Shown: in pieces, positions 50,961 to 61,493 of the stretch | Layout of the letters: each line of letters begins with the position of its first letter | Position numbering within the stretch: the stretch's first letter is position 1 | Origin: Robertkochia flava | GTDB lineage: Bacteria > Bacteroidota > Bacteroidia > Flavobacteriales > Flavobacteriaceae | Length of the DNA stretch: 64,000 bases | Direction of reading: 5' to 3' | Assembly: GCF_020166515.1 (NCBI RefSeq) | Contig: NZ_JAINZT010000002.1 | Coordinates: forward strand, 1 to 64,000 | Translations under genes and position numbers: made by a program | Notes under the pieces: generated by a model | Databases searched by the model: none | Seen by the model: the letters and a program-made list of their open reading frames with translations, nothing else | What the model was told of the DNA's origin: nothing

Positions 50961-53338
50961 TACATCCGGGTTTGAAGACCACCATCGAAAAGGCTTCGGC
51001 CTATGTTCAAAAAACATGGCCACTTTATAGCTTTGTTACTTCCAATCCGCTTTCGGGGTATGAACAGCAGCCTTTCTTTAAGGCCGCCGGACAAGCCAAA
51101 AAGATCCTGAATGCACGGGTATATCCCGAGGCTTCTTTCTACAGGGAGGCTTTGCAAAACGGAGAGATCAACAGCAGTACACTGCAACAAATGCTTCTGG
51201 AAAACGCTCTCGACGCCACGCCGAAGCACTACCTGGAGCTCCTGGAAAGATCGGAAGCCCGGGTGGTGGAAAACACCTCCCATCAACTGGACCGACTCAC
51301 GGTAAAATGGCTCTCTGCCTTTATGGATGAGGGACTTGCCGAATGGAGCATGCCGGGAAAGGAAAAAGGGTTTTATGAAGCCTGGCGCGCGCTGGCAATA
51401 TACGACGACGAACTTTCGGAACTTCGCAAAAACGGATTGCCAAAAACGGCTTCGGAGGCATTGATCCAATTCCTGGGTGACCTGGAGGAAGAAGCGCAGA
51501 TGAAATTGATCATAGCACACCTGGCAGCACTTCCAGGGTGGACAGGTTACATCAAGTACCGCATGGAAGCAGGCGCCTCATGGCAACGCTATGCTCCGGT
51601 TACCCTGGAAGATTACCTCGCAGTGCGATTTTGCATCGCCCATGCCCTGAAAACCCAGGTAATTCCCGCCGATCCGGAGGAAGACACCCCTTCCGGCCTG
51701 GATAAAGTAAGGTATGTCTTTCTGAAAGCCTGGGAACGCACCTGGCAGACTGAAATGGTGAGGTCGCTTTCCGGGAATACCGATGGCAGGAAAAACAGCA
51801 CACAGGAAATTCCTGATGCACAGCTGGTATTTTGTATCGACACCCGATCTGAGGCGATAAGAAGACATGTCGAGGCTTCGGGGAAATATGAAACCTTCGG
51901 GTATGCCGGATTCTTTGGCATCGCTATGGATTACGCCGATCCTAAAACGGGGTTAAGCCGAAAATCCTGCCCCCCTATCGTAGGATCGGCATACGAGGTT
52001 AAAGAGAACCACGCTGAAGATCATGCGCATGAATACGAGCGGTTCCGGAAACAGAATGAGATCAGCAGCTTCTTCACCTACTTCCAGAAGCGCATGAAAA
52101 ATATGCTGCCTTCCACCTTCGGTTACGTAGAAGGATCAGGAGTAAGTTACGGACTGGCCTTACTGGGCAGAACCCTCTTCCCGGGAACTTCCTACCGCAC
52201 CCTGAAAAAACAGGAGAACGGGCATGAGCGCTTTTGCGAACCTGAGATCAGCAAGACAGGTCACGAACACAACCTGAAGGAGGGCATTCCCCTGGCTGAA
52301 CGGGTTGCCATCGTTAAATCGGCCTTTGACCTGATGGGATGGAAAAGGTTTGCCCCCCTGGTGATCTTCACCGGACACGGCAGCCATACCTCAAACAACC
52401 CTTTTGGATCGAGTCTCGACTGTGGGGCTTGTGCAGCCAGCCCGGGAAGGCATAATGCCCGGATGCTCGCCAAACTTGCCAATATGAAAGAGGTGAGAAA
52501 GGCCCTGGAGGAAAATCACGGCATCCATATCCCGGAAAACACCTGGTTCATGGGAGCCGAGCACAATACCACCACAGATCGCATTGAACTTTTTGACAAG
52601 GATCTGCCGGCCACCCATAAGCACTTACTGGATCAGGTTAGAACAGACCTGGAAAAAGCCAGGCATACCGCCACCGCTCAGCGACTTGAAATGGAAAGTA
52701 GAAGTACCAGGGCGGCAGAAGACAAAGCCGGGAACTGGGCAGAAACCCGTCCGGAATGGGGGTTGGCAAAAAATGCAGGATTCATTATCGCACCCCGGGC
52801 ACGAACCAAAGATATCGACCTGGACGGACGATGCTTCCTGCACTCCTACCAGTGGGAGACAGATACGGAAGGGAAAGCCCTGGAGGGCATCATGCAGGGC
52901 CCAATGGTGGTTACCCAATGGATCAACAACCACTATTACTTCTCTACCGTAGACCCGGAACAATTTGGAAGCGGATCCAAGATCACACAAAACATCACCG
53001 GAATGTTTGGCGTTGTTCAAGGTAACGGGGGCGACCTTAAAAGCGGACTTCCCCTGCAATCGGTGCGCCTGTCTGATCAGGAAATGTACCATCAGCCGCT
53101 GAGACTCTCGGTTATCATCGAAGCTCCGAAAGAGCGGGTGGCCTCCATCCTCCAGAGAAATGAACAGCTGAAGAACCTTCTGGATAACGAATGGATCTAT
53201 CTCCTGGTAACTGACCCTACCAGGGAATACACTGCCTTCAGGTATACAGGAAACCTAAACTGGCATCCTGAGGAAAAACCCATCGAGGTCAGGACCCCGG
53301 CAAAAAGATCAGTGTCAACAGAGGCCGTATCGGTTTAA
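50957..53338 (+). CDS. dabA: Inorganic carbon transporter subunit DabA (DUF2309)
   Basis: A 793-residue beta-carbonic-anhydrase-like subunit of the DAB system, peripheral on the inner membrane, that hydrates CO2 to bicarbonate one way. Zinc-site residues fit the described pattern: C293 and D295 in FCIDTRSEAIRRH, H474 in FTGHGSHTSNNPF and C489 in DCGACAASPGRHNAR, with the 15-residue spacing of His and second Cys. Length matches the family. With DabB it supplies bicarbonate for anaplerotic carboxylases in a heterotroph. Followed by a terminator. Confidence 0.95.
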   Translation: MIHPGLKTTIEKASAYVQKTWPLYSFVTSNPLSGYEQQPFFKAAGQAKKILNARVYPEASFYREALQNGEINSSTLQQMLLENALDATPKHYLELLERSEARVVENTSHQLDRLTVKWLSAFMDEGLAEWSMPGKEKGFYEAWRALAIYDDELSELRKNGLPKTASEALIQFLGDLEEEAQMKLIIAHLAALPGWTGYIKYRMEAGASWQRYAPVTLEDYLAVRFCIAHALKTQVIPADPEEDTPSGLDKVRYVFLKAWERTWQTEMVRSLSGNTDGRKNSTQEIPDAQLVFCIDTRSEAIRRHVEASGKYETFGYAGFFGIAMDYADPKTGLSRKSCPPIVGSAYEVKENHAEDHAHEYERFRKQNEISSFFTYFQKRMKNMLPSTFGYVEGSGVSYGLALLGRTLFPGTSYRTLKKQENGHERFCEPEISKTGHEHNLKEGIPLAERVAIVKSAFDLMGWKRFAPLVIFTGHGSHTSNNPFGSSLDCGACAASPGRHNARMLAKLANMKEVRKALEENHGIHIPENTWFMGAEHNTTTDRIELFDKDLPATHKHLLDQVRTDLEKARHTATAQRLEMESRSTRAAEDKAGNWAETRPEWGLAKNAGFIIAPRARTKDIDLDGRCFLHSYQWETDTEGKALEGIMQGPMVVTQWINNHYYFSTVDPEQFGSGSKITQNITGMFGVVQGNGGDLKSGLPLQSVRLSDQEMYHQPLRLSVIIEAPKERVASILQRNEQLKNLLDNEWIYLLVTDPTREYTAFRYTGNLNWHPEEKPIEVRTPAKRSVSTEAVSV

Positions 53339-53392
53339 GGAAAAGCTCCTGCGAAGTACACAGGCAGCATAACCGCTGCCTTATTTATCCAG

Positions 53393-53425
53393 AACCCTCC
53401 TATGCTTCCCATGGGAGGGTTTTTG
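53393..53425 (+). terminator. dabAB terminator
   Basis: AACCCTCCTATG (53393-53404) pairs with CATGGGAGGGTT (one G-T pair) around CTTCC, followed by T-run. The rest of the 245-base gap up to 53583 shows nothing else. Confidence 0.88.
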
Positions 53426-53583
53426 CATTTCGTCCACTTGCCATGGTTCCGGGAGGCAAAAGCGATGTAGAGCCAACTTCGACTCCCGAAAATGAAAAAT
53501 TCATGGGAAAAATTAAACCATTAGCCGACCTCTCAGCTGCTCCCTTCCATTAATATCCTAACTTGTAAGCAATACGTGCAGAA

Positions 53584-54699
53584 ATGAATCATTTACTGGC
53601 AGGGCTAAAAGGCAGCAGTTTTCACCGTTGGTACAAGCGATATGAAAAATTCGCGCCCATCATCTTCTTTATCGGCGGATTTATTTTTGACACCCTCACC
53701 CTGGGCAGGATAGACCGGTTATATGATGTAGTGGTATTATGCCTCTATATGACCCTGCTAACCTTATCCCTCTACCTGTATAACCTGGTCGATGACGGGC
53801 GGTGGAAAGGCACTCATTTTCAAAAATATGAAAATTACCTCCCCCTGGTTATACAGTTCTTCTTCGGAGGACTTTCCAGCGCCTATGTGATCTATTTTTC
53901 CCGAAGCGTTTCCGTGAGCAAAACAGCTTCTTTCTTTATAATCCTGGTTATACTTTTCCTTGCCAATGAATTCCTGAAAAAAAGGATCTCCAACAAATAC
54001 CTGCAATTTGCCATCTACTCCTTTATCAGTTTTACCTTTTTCGCCTTTATGATCCCCGTTTTTATAAAGGAAATGAATCCCACAGTATTTCTGATCTCCG
54101 GTGGGGTAAGCCTTACGTGTACCCTTATTCTCGCGATTTCCATATACAACATCAGTCCCAGTACAAGGGCAGAAATGCAGCTGCGCAAACTCATCCCCCT
54201 CATCCTGTGTATCTATGGCACCATCTGCGTTTTCTATTTTTTAAAACTTATTCCCCCCGTACCACTTGCCCTGGAAAAGGGTATTGTAGCACATGAAGTA
54301 CACAAGGAAAACAACTCCTATGTGGTTACCTATGAACAAGCGGCTCCCAATATTTTCTGGAGGGAATACCGGTCAGAGATCATCATCAGGCCGGGAGAAC
54401 CGGTGTATTTTTTTTCCTCTGTCTTCGCCCCAACTGCCCTGAAGAAATCGATCATACACCAATGGAGCCGGTACAGTGAGGAAAAGGAAAAATGGGAGAT
54501 CGTAGAGAACATCAGTTTTGAGATCACCGGCGGACGGGATGCCGGCTACCGGGGATATACCTTCAAAACCAATGTCTGGGAAGGCCACTGGAAGGTGGAG
54601 GTGATCACCAGCGAAGACCACATCCTTGGCTTTGCCAAATTTGACATTACCATTGACCCCGGGCTTGCACCTAAACAGTTAACCCGGAAAACCTTTTGA
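53584..54699 (+). CDS. DUF2914 domain membrane protein
   Basis: A 371-residue protein. The first 225 residues hold about seven or eight membrane helices in pairs (IIFFIGGFIFDTLTLGRIDRL, then LVIQFFFGGLSSAYVIYFS). The C-terminal part (about 245-370) is a soluble DUF2914 domain with IHQWSRYSEEKEKWEIVENI, GGRDAGYRGYTFK and GHWKVEVIT, probably in the periplasm. Function is unknown. The gene is alone, with 248 gene-free bases after it. Confidence 0.87.
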   Translation: MNHLLAGLKGSSFHRWYKRYEKFAPIIFFIGGFIFDTLTLGRIDRLYDVVVLCLYMTLLTLSLYLYNLVDDGRWKGTHFQKYENYLPLVIQFFFGGLSSAYVIYFSRSVSVSKTASFFIILVILFLANEFLKKRISNKYLQFAIYSFISFTFFAFMIPVFIKEMNPTVFLISGGVSLTCTLILAISIYNISPSTRAEMQLRKLIPLILCIYGTICVFYFLKLIPPVPLALEKGIVAHEVHKENNSYVVTYEQAAPNIFWREYRSEIIIRPGEPVYFFSSVFAPTALKKSIIHQWSRYSEEKEKWEIVENISFEITGGRDAGYRGYTFKTNVWEGHWKVEVITSEDHILGFAKFDITIDPGLAPKQLTRKTF

Positions 54700-54947
54700 A
54701 AGATGTGAAGGAGCGAACGCTTCACCTGGCCTGGGCATTCCTCTTTTTTTTTACTCCGTACCATCATATCTCTGACTACAGCAGGCATTCAGACACTTCC
54801 TCCTGCACTGCCTGTATATCCGACTCCCCAACAAAATACACAGGTTCCCTTTCCTGATCATGGTCTTTATTAGTATCTTTTGCGCAGATTATTTGTCCTT
54901 CGAATCTATTGAATGGAACATCAATTTCAGAATCATATCATTAACTC

Positions 54948-57359
54948 ATGAAATACTTTAAATTACTACTGCTTCTGGCTATTAATGCCGGGGTGTTCTA
55001 TGGCCTCAACACCAAATTCGGGCAGATCCCGCCACTGGGAAAATTCCTGAGCCCAACACAGGGTATCTGGCAAAACGAACGGTCAGAGGTAGCACAAAAG
55101 ACCTTATCCCTGGAGGGCCTCTCGGCTCCCGTGAAAGTACACTATGACGAGCATCTCATCCCGCATATTTTTGCGGAAAACAAAAAAGACCTGTACCTCG
55201 CCCAGGGGTATGTAACTGCCCAACACCGACTTTGGCAAATGGAATTTCAAACCATGGCTTCTGCCGGGCGACTTTCTGAGATCGTTGGAGAAGCTGCACT
55301 GACCTATGACCGACGGCAACGAAGAAAAGGTATGGTGTACGGAGCCGAAAAAGCCCTTGAAACCATGTCAGGAGATACAGAGATCCAGGAGTACCTGGAG
55401 GCATACAAGGATGGGGTAAATGCCTATATCGCCCAACTGGATGCTTCAGAACTGCCAGTAGAATACAAAATGCTGGACTATAAGCCAGAACCCTGGACAA
55501 AGAAAAAGACCGCTCTTCTGCTCATGTATATGACCGATATGCTCGCCGGAAGGGATTCTGATTTTGAATACTCGAATGCCCTGAAATTGTTTGGGAGTGC
55601 GCGGTTTAACCTTTTATTCCCTGATTATTTTGACAAGACAGACCCCGTAATTCCCAAGGAAAGAGACTGGAGTTCCTGGGCAGCTTCCATTCCGGAAGCT
55701 CCGGCAGACAGCCTGGTTCTTGAGCAACTTGCCAACACCATGGAAAGGCCTCATCCCGATAACGGAAGTAACAACTGGGCCGTGGGTCCTGAAAAATCAT
55801 ACTCCGGCAACCCTATCCTTGCCAATGACCCTCATTTAGGGCTCAACCTGCCTTCCATCTGGTATGTGATGCAGCTGGCCACGCCGGAACAGAATACTTT
55901 TGGCGCCACCCTTCCCGGGGCGCTGGGTATTGTGATCGGGTTTAACGAAGATGTTTCCTGGGGCGTCACTAATGCCACCAGGGACGTTCGCGACTGGTAT
56001 AAGATCACCTTTAAGGACCATACCAAACAGGAATATCAATATGACGGCTCCTGGAAGAAGACCGATCTAAGGCTGGAGGAGATCCGGATCAGAAATAAAG
56101 AACCCTTTATCGATTCGGTGTACTACACCCACCACGGCCCTGTAACCTATGATGAAACCTTCCTGGGCAACCGCGGAGAAGCAGGATTTGCCATGAAGTG
56201 GACAGGACATTTAGGCGGAAACAACCAGCGCACCCTCTTAGAGCTGAATGCCGCCAGGAACTATGACGACTACAAGGCTGCCCTGAAACACTTCCTGGCT
56301 CCGGCGCAGAATTTCATCTTTGCCTCCAGAGAGGGGGATATCGCCCTTTGGATACAGGGCAGGTTTCCCAACAAATGGAAAGGGCAGGGCAAATTCCTTA
56401 TGGACGGAAGCAAACCCGAGCACGAATGGCAGGGATTTATTCCTCAGGAGCACAATGCACATGTGAAAAACCCGGAGCGCGGCTTCGTCAGTTCTGCCAA
56501 CCAGCATCCTGTAGACCAGAGTTACCCTTATTATGTATTTAACGATGGGTACGACACCTACAGAAGCCGGGTGATCAATAACTTCTTCCGAAGCAAGGAG
56601 AAATTTGATATCGAAGACTTTAAAGCCCTTCACGGAAACAATTACAACCTGATGGCTGCAGAATTACTGCCTGTAATGACAAAAAACATGGAAACCGGGG
56701 CGCTCAGCCAGCAGGAATTATCCTTTTTTGAAGCGGTGAGTACCTGGGATTTCTACAATGACATAGACAAGGCAGGCCCCTCTGTTTTTGAAGCCTGGTA
56801 CGATGAACTTTACGACCTGCTTTGGGACGAGTTCGAAAGGAAAGACCTTGCATTAGACAAACCGTTCAATTACCAGACGGTTTACATGGTTACGAATTAT
56901 CCCGAAGATCCCTTTATGGATATCCTGTCTACCGAAGAGAAAGAATCTGCTGGAGACCTCTTCCTGATCTCCTTTAAAAAGGCGGCAGAAAAGCTTGGAA
57001 AATGGAGGGAGGAACACGGAGATTATAACTGGGGCGATTATAAGGCCACGTACGTAGGGCACCTTCTGCAGGACCTTCCGGCTTTCTCCAGGTTTAATAT
57101 TCCTATCGGAGGAAATTCCGGAATTGTGAATGCCACCTCTGAAGATCATGGCCCGTCGTGGCGGATGATCGTGGAGATGGGTGAACACCCGAAGGCTCTG
57201 GGCATTTATCCCGGCGGGCAGTCCGGAAACCCGGGAAGCAAACACTACGATGATTTTATTGACAAATGGGCGGCCGGAGAATACCTTGAACTGAATTTCC
57301 TGCCCTACGGTGACGAGCCCGGAAATACCTTTACCACCCAAACCCTAAAAGCAAACTAA
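54948..57359 (+). CDS. Penicillin acylase family protein (Ntn hydrolase)
   Basis: An 803-residue exported amidase-type enzyme made as a single precursor. The N-terminal alpha part has YLAQGYVTAQHRLWQME. The cleavage site and Ser nucleophile are in DNGSNNWAVG (Ser near 272), where autocatalytic cutting would free the Ser. The beta part follows with ANDPHLGLNLPS and GVTNATRDVRDWY. A hydrophobic N-terminus (KLLLLLAINAGVFYG) targets export. Relatives act on penicillins or acyl-homoserine lactones; substrate unknown. The small membrane gene starts 4 bases later. Confidence 0.92.
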   Translation: MKYFKLLLLLAINAGVFYGLNTKFGQIPPLGKFLSPTQGIWQNERSEVAQKTLSLEGLSAPVKVHYDEHLIPHIFAENKKDLYLAQGYVTAQHRLWQMEFQTMASAGRLSEIVGEAALTYDRRQRRKGMVYGAEKALETMSGDTEIQEYLEAYKDGVNAYIAQLDASELPVEYKMLDYKPEPWTKKKTALLLMYMTDMLAGRDSDFEYSNALKLFGSARFNLLFPDYFDKTDPVIPKERDWSSWAASIPEAPADSLVLEQLANTMERPHPDNGSNNWAVGPEKSYSGNPILANDPHLGLNLPSIWYVMQLATPEQNTFGATLPGALGIVIGFNEDVSWGVTNATRDVRDWYKITFKDHTKQEYQYDGSWKKTDLRLEEIRIRNKEPFIDSVYYTHHGPVTYDETFLGNRGEAGFAMKWTGHLGGNNQRTLLELNAARNYDDYKAALKHFLAPAQNFIFASREGDIALWIQGRFPNKWKGQGKFLMDGSKPEHEWQGFIPQEHNAHVKNPERGFVSSANQHPVDQSYPYYVFNDGYDTYRSRVINNFFRSKEKFDIEDFKALHGNNYNLMAAELLPVMTKNMETGALSQQELSFFEAVSTWDFYNDIDKAGPSVFEAWYDELYDLLWDEFERKDLALDKPFNYQTVYMVTNYPEDPFMDILSTEEKESAGDLFLISFKKAAEKLGKWREEHGDYNWGDYKATYVGHLLQDLPAFSRFNIPIGGNSGIVNATSEDHGPSWRMIVEMGEHPKALGIYPGGQSGNPGSKHYDDFIDKWAAGEYLELNFLPYGDEPGNTFTTQTLKAN

Positions 57360-57363
57360 TACC

Positions 57364-57714
57364 ATGAAAAACATTTTCAATCTTATACTAACCATTGTCC
57401 TGGCCTGGGTGATCACACTTTTCACTCCATGGTGGGGCGTAATGCTGGCTGCACTGATCGTCTCTTTTCTGGTACCCCTAAAGGGAGGAAGCACCTTTTT
57501 TGTTCCCTACCTGGCCATATTCTCACTTTGGGGAATACAGGCCTATATGGCGGGAAGTGCCAATGACTTTATCCTTGCCGGTAAGATTGCCGACTTATTT
57601 TCCCTGGATGGAAACACCACCCTGCTTATCCTGGTTACGGCCACGATAGGCGGCCTGGCAGCTGCTTTTGCCGGTCTTCTGGGCAAACAGTTAAAAACGG
57701 TAGTAACTTCCTGA
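57364..57714 (+). CDS. Small membrane protein, unknown
   Basis: A 116-residue protein with four hydrophobic segments (NLILTIVLAWVITLF, MLAALIVSFLV, YLAIFSLWGIQAYM and LLILVTATIGGLAAAFAGLL). No family is recognised. It follows the acylase gene by 4 bases and so is probably co-transcribed with it. Confidence 0.75.
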   Translation: MKNIFNLILTIVLAWVITLFTPWWGVMLAALIVSFLVPLKGGSTFFVPYLAIFSLWGIQAYMAGSANDFILAGKIADLFSLDGNTTLLILVTATIGGLAAAFAGLLGKQLKTVVTS

Positions 57715-57791
57715 ACAGGAAATACCTCCTTTTAGCGAACAGGAACAGGAGCGGTATGCTCCTGGTTTATCGATAACAATTGAAACTTACG

Positions 57792-57817
57792 GGGATGCCT
57801 AAGCGGCATCCCTTTTT
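57792..57817 (+). terminator. Terminator of the acylase operon
   Basis: GGGATGCC (57792-57799) pairs with GGCATCCC (57805-57812) around TAAGC, followed by TTTTT. Nothing else is seen in the remainder of the gap to 57994. Confidence 0.88.
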
Positions 57818-57994
57818 ATTACCCTCCCACTCAAGTGAACTCCCGGACCTCGCAAAGATAAATACTGCCCTCCCGGTATTTTACTGGGAAAGGGGTATGT
57901 CATCATAAGTATCGCATAAGTCTTTGCCAGTTAATCACCTTATAATTAGCTAGAATAATCTTACATTTATAGGGTAAAAATACTACCATCGATT

Positions 57995-60900
57995 ATGAAA
58001 AAACTTTTAATTGCCGGACTCAGCCTGTGTTTTTTATTGCTTGGGCCCGACATGAACGCCCAGCGAAAGAAGCGTTCAGACAACGAACAGGAAAATGAAA
58101 AGAGCCTGCCGCTGGGGGCTTTTAAAATGCGGAATATCGGACCTGCGTTTCTCTCAGGAAGAATTGCAGACATCGTATTTCACCCGGAAAACGACAACAT
58201 ATGGTATGTAGCCGTAGGCTCGGGAGGCGTATGGAAGACTGAGAATGCCGGTACCACCTGGACCCCATTATTTGACAGTCAATCTTCGTATTCGACCGGA
58301 TGTATCACCCTTGACCCTTCCAATCCTGAGATCGTTTGGGTGGGCACCGGAGAAAATGTGGGCGGACGCCATGTAGGTTTCGGCGATGGTATCTACCGCT
58401 CTGCAGATGGCGGGAAGACCTGGAAGAATATGGGATTAAAAAACTCTGAGCACATTTCAGAAATCATCGTACACCCCGACAATTCCGATGTAGTATGGGT
58501 GGCAGTACAGGGCCCGCTCTGGAGCAAGGGTGGTGAACGCGGGGTGTACAAAACCTCGGACGGAGGCGAAACATGGACTCAGGTGCTGGGTGATAACGAA
58601 TGGACCGGAGCCACGGATCTCATTCTGGACCCGCGCGACCCTCAGCTGCTTTATGCCGCAACCTGGGACCGGCACCGCACCGTTGCCGCCTACATGGGCG
58701 GTGGCCCGGGTTCGGGAATCCATAAGTCTACGGATGGAGGAAACACCTGGACCGCCCTGACCAATGGGTTGCCAAAATCAAATTTAGGGAAGATCGGGAT
58801 AGCCCAGTCTCCACAGCAACCTGATGTACTTTATGCCGCTGTAGAGCTCGACCTGAAAAAAGGAGCTGTCTACCGCTCTGAAGACCGTGGGGCATCCTGG
58901 AAAAAGATGTCAAATACCGTTTCGGGAGGAACCGGGCCACATTATTACCAAGAGCTGTATGCCAGTCCGCATAAATTTGACCGGTTGTACCTGATGGATG
59001 TAAGAGTGCAGACCTCTGAGGATGGAGGAAAAACGTTTACCCAACTCAAAGAAGCCGATAAACACTCCGACAATCATGCCATTGTCTTCAAAAAAGATGA
59101 ACCTGATTATATCATGCTTGGCACCGATGCCGGGATCTATGAAAGTTTTGACCTGGCAGAACACTGGAGATATATTAAAAACCTTCCGCTGACTCAGTTT
59201 TATAAAGTTGCAGTAAATAATGCAGAACCCTTCTATCACATCTTCGGGGGAACCCAGGATAATGGGTCTGCAGGAGGACCGGTAGCTACAGATGAACGGG
59301 AAGGAATCGCCAACAAACATTGGTATAAGACCCTGTTTGCAGACGGACACCAGTCTGCAACCGACCCTGTTTACAACAATATCATTTATGCAGAAACCCA
59401 GCAGGGTGGTCTGCACAGGGTAGACCTTACCACCGGGGAACAAGTGGCTATCCAGCCCCAACCGCGCCCGGGGGAACCCCATGAGCGTTTTAACTGGGAT
59501 GCTCCTATCCTGGTAAGTCCGCACGATCCTGCGCGAATTTATTTCGCTTCCTACAGGGTATGGAAGTCTGAAAACCGCGGAGACAGCTGGACACCGATTT
59601 CTGAAGACCTCACCCGGAACGAAGAGCGTTTCGCCCTGCCCATTATGGGTCGGCAGCAATCCTTTGAAAATCCATGGGAAGTAAATGCCATGTCGGAATA
59701 CAATACCATTACTTCCCTGAGTGAATCCCCAGTTAAGGAAGGCCTCATCTATGCCGGAACAGACGACGGATTTATACAGGTAACAGAAGACGGAGGACAG
59801 AACTGGAGAAGTATTCCCGTGACCCGTCTGGGCATCCCCGGGCGCAGTTTCGTAAACGATATCAAAGCGGACCTGTTTGATGAAAACACCGTATATGTGG
59901 CGCTTGACAATCATAAGGAGGGAGATTTTAGCCCGTACCTGTTTAAAAGTACCGACAAGGGAAAAACATGGACCTCAATGGTCGCTAACCTTCCCGAACG
60001 CACCCTGGTATGGAGAATGGTGCAGGATCACGTTAAAAAAGACCTGTTCTTTACCGCAACCGAATTTGGGATATACACGTCCCTTGACGGGGGAGGGCAC
60101 TGGCAGAAACTGGGAGGAACCCCGAATATGGCGTTCCGCGACCTGGTGATCCAGAAAAGGGAAAACGATCTTGTAGCTGCTTCTTTTGGAAGAGGGTTCT
60201 TTGTACTTGACAATTACAGTCCGTTACGAGACATGACCCCGGACAACCTCAAGGCAGAAGGGAAACTTTTTGCCCCCCGTACCGCCAAATGGTATGTGCC
60301 ACGCAGTAACGTAGGGAATACGGGAGCCGATTACTACTTCGCGCCCAACCCTGATTTCGGGGCCGTATTTACCTACCATCTCTCCGGAGACTACACCTCT
60401 TCCAAATCGGAACGCAAGAAAGCGGAGAAGGACCTGGATAAGGAGAATAAGGACGTTCCCTTTCCCGGATGGGATGCCCTGGACCAGGAAAGGACAGAAA
60501 CAGATCCGATGGTATGGGTTACCATTAAGGATGCCCAAGGCAATATCATAAAACATATCAAGAAATCGGCTTCCAAAGGGAGTCACCGCCTGGCCTGGGA
60601 TCTCACCCATGCCAATGCATTGCCGATAGACCCCGACAGCAACCGGGAATCCGGAAGATGGCAAAGGGGGGCCATGGTAACCCCGGGAACCTACTCAGCC
60701 AGCCTGTACCTGGAAAATGCAGGAAAAGTAACCTTACTGGACGGTCCGGTATCCTTTGAAGTAAAACCCATTTATCAAGGGGTGCTTCAAGGGGTGGATT
60801 ATGACACTTATAACGCTTTCCGAAAGCAATATCATGAAGTCCAGGGAGCATCCATCGCCCTGCAAAACGAATTTAATGACGCAAAAAATCTGCTGAAGGC

Positions 60901-61249
60901 CTACAGAGCCTCTGCTGCTAACTCCGATCTCGAACCGGGAGCCCTTGCTTCCCAATTCGCAGAAGCTGATAATATGATCTATGCCATCGAAAGACGGGCA
61001 GAAGGAAGTGCTTCCAAGAATGAGGTGGGCGAACGAACCGCTCCGGGTATAGGTACCCATATGGGTGTTGCCAGAGACGGGTTGCGCACTACCTACGGCC
61101 CGACCGAACTCCACCAACAGCATCTGAATTATGCAGAAGAAGAACTTACAGCCTTAAAGGCAGAGGTGGAAACCCTTTCCACAGAAACACTGCCTGCTAT
61201 TGAAGCTGTGCTAAAAGCTGCCAATGCGCCTGTGATTCTGAAGAACTAA
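57995..61249 (+). CDS. Exported BNR/VPS10-type beta-propeller protein
   Basis: A 1084-residue protein with a signal peptide ending near MNAQ (residue 22). Many BNR-type repeats are visible, for example SADGGKTWKNMG, TSDGGETWTQVL, STDGGNTWTALT, SEDRGASWKKMS and STDKGKTWTSMV, forming sortilin-like propellers over about residues 40-720. After a linker with Lys/Glu-rich stretch (SKSERKKAEKDLDKENKD), a C-terminal beta-sandwich and helical region complete it. Similar proteins are widespread in Bacteroidota and often called glycosyl hydrolases, but no catalytic residues are evident. The gene is monocistronic, with a terminator. Confidence 0.88.
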   Translation: MKKLLIAGLSLCFLLLGPDMNAQRKKRSDNEQENEKSLPLGAFKMRNIGPAFLSGRIADIVFHPENDNIWYVAVGSGGVWKTENAGTTWTPLFDSQSSYSTGCITLDPSNPEIVWVGTGENVGGRHVGFGDGIYRSADGGKTWKNMGLKNSEHISEIIVHPDNSDVVWVAVQGPLWSKGGERGVYKTSDGGETWTQVLGDNEWTGATDLILDPRDPQLLYAATWDRHRTVAAYMGGGPGSGIHKSTDGGNTWTALTNGLPKSNLGKIGIAQSPQQPDVLYAAVELDLKKGAVYRSEDRGASWKKMSNTVSGGTGPHYYQELYASPHKFDRLYLMDVRVQTSEDGGKTFTQLKEADKHSDNHAIVFKKDEPDYIMLGTDAGIYESFDLAEHWRYIKNLPLTQFYKVAVNNAEPFYHIFGGTQDNGSAGGPVATDEREGIANKHWYKTLFADGHQSATDPVYNNIIYAETQQGGLHRVDLTTGEQVAIQPQPRPGEPHERFNWDAPILVSPHDPARIYFASYRVWKSENRGDSWTPISEDLTRNEERFALPIMGRQQSFENPWEVNAMSEYNTITSLSESPVKEGLIYAGTDDGFIQVTEDGGQNWRSIPVTRLGIPGRSFVNDIKADLFDENTVYVALDNHKEGDFSPYLFKSTDKGKTWTSMVANLPERTLVWRMVQDHVKKDLFFTATEFGIYTSLDGGGHWQKLGGTPNMAFRDLVIQKRENDLVAASFGRGFFVLDNYSPLRDMTPDNLKAEGKLFAPRTAKWYVPRSNVGNTGADYYFAPNPDFGAVFTYHLSGDYTSSKSERKKAEKDLDKENKDVPFPGWDALDQERTETDPMVWVTIKDAQGNIIKHIKKSASKGSHRLAWDLTHANALPIDPDSNRESGRWQRGAMVTPGTYSASLYLENAGKVTLLDGPVSFEVKPIYQGVLQGVDYDTYNAFRKQYHEVQGASIALQNEFNDAKNLLKAYRASAANSDLEPGALASQFAEADNMIYAIERRAEGSASKNEVGERTAPGIGTHMGVARDGLRTTYGPTELHQQHLNYAEEELTALKAEVETLSTETLPAIEAVLKAANAPVILKN

Positions 61250-61277
61250 CAGACCAAATGGTTAGACCAACCTATTC

Positions 61278-61308
61278 AAAAAGCCGGCTCGAATGCCGGC
61301 TTTTTTTT
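61278..61308 (+). terminator. Terminator of BNR protein gene
   Basis: AAAAAGCCGGC (61278-61288), loop TCGAAT, GCCGGCTTTTT onward from 61295, with eight T. Confidence 0.9.
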
Positions 61309-61493
61309 AACCCTTCCGGAAACCAATTACCCCAAAGACGCTGCCCCGGGATACCCTGCAAATGCAAAGAATGAACCACCCATAAAAAAAAATAACTTAT
61401 ATACAACCTTGACCTGCTTTTGATTTATAGTAGATTTAACACCAATCCTAACCGTTTTCCCCAACGGAAAAGAACCCTAAAAATTGACATCTT

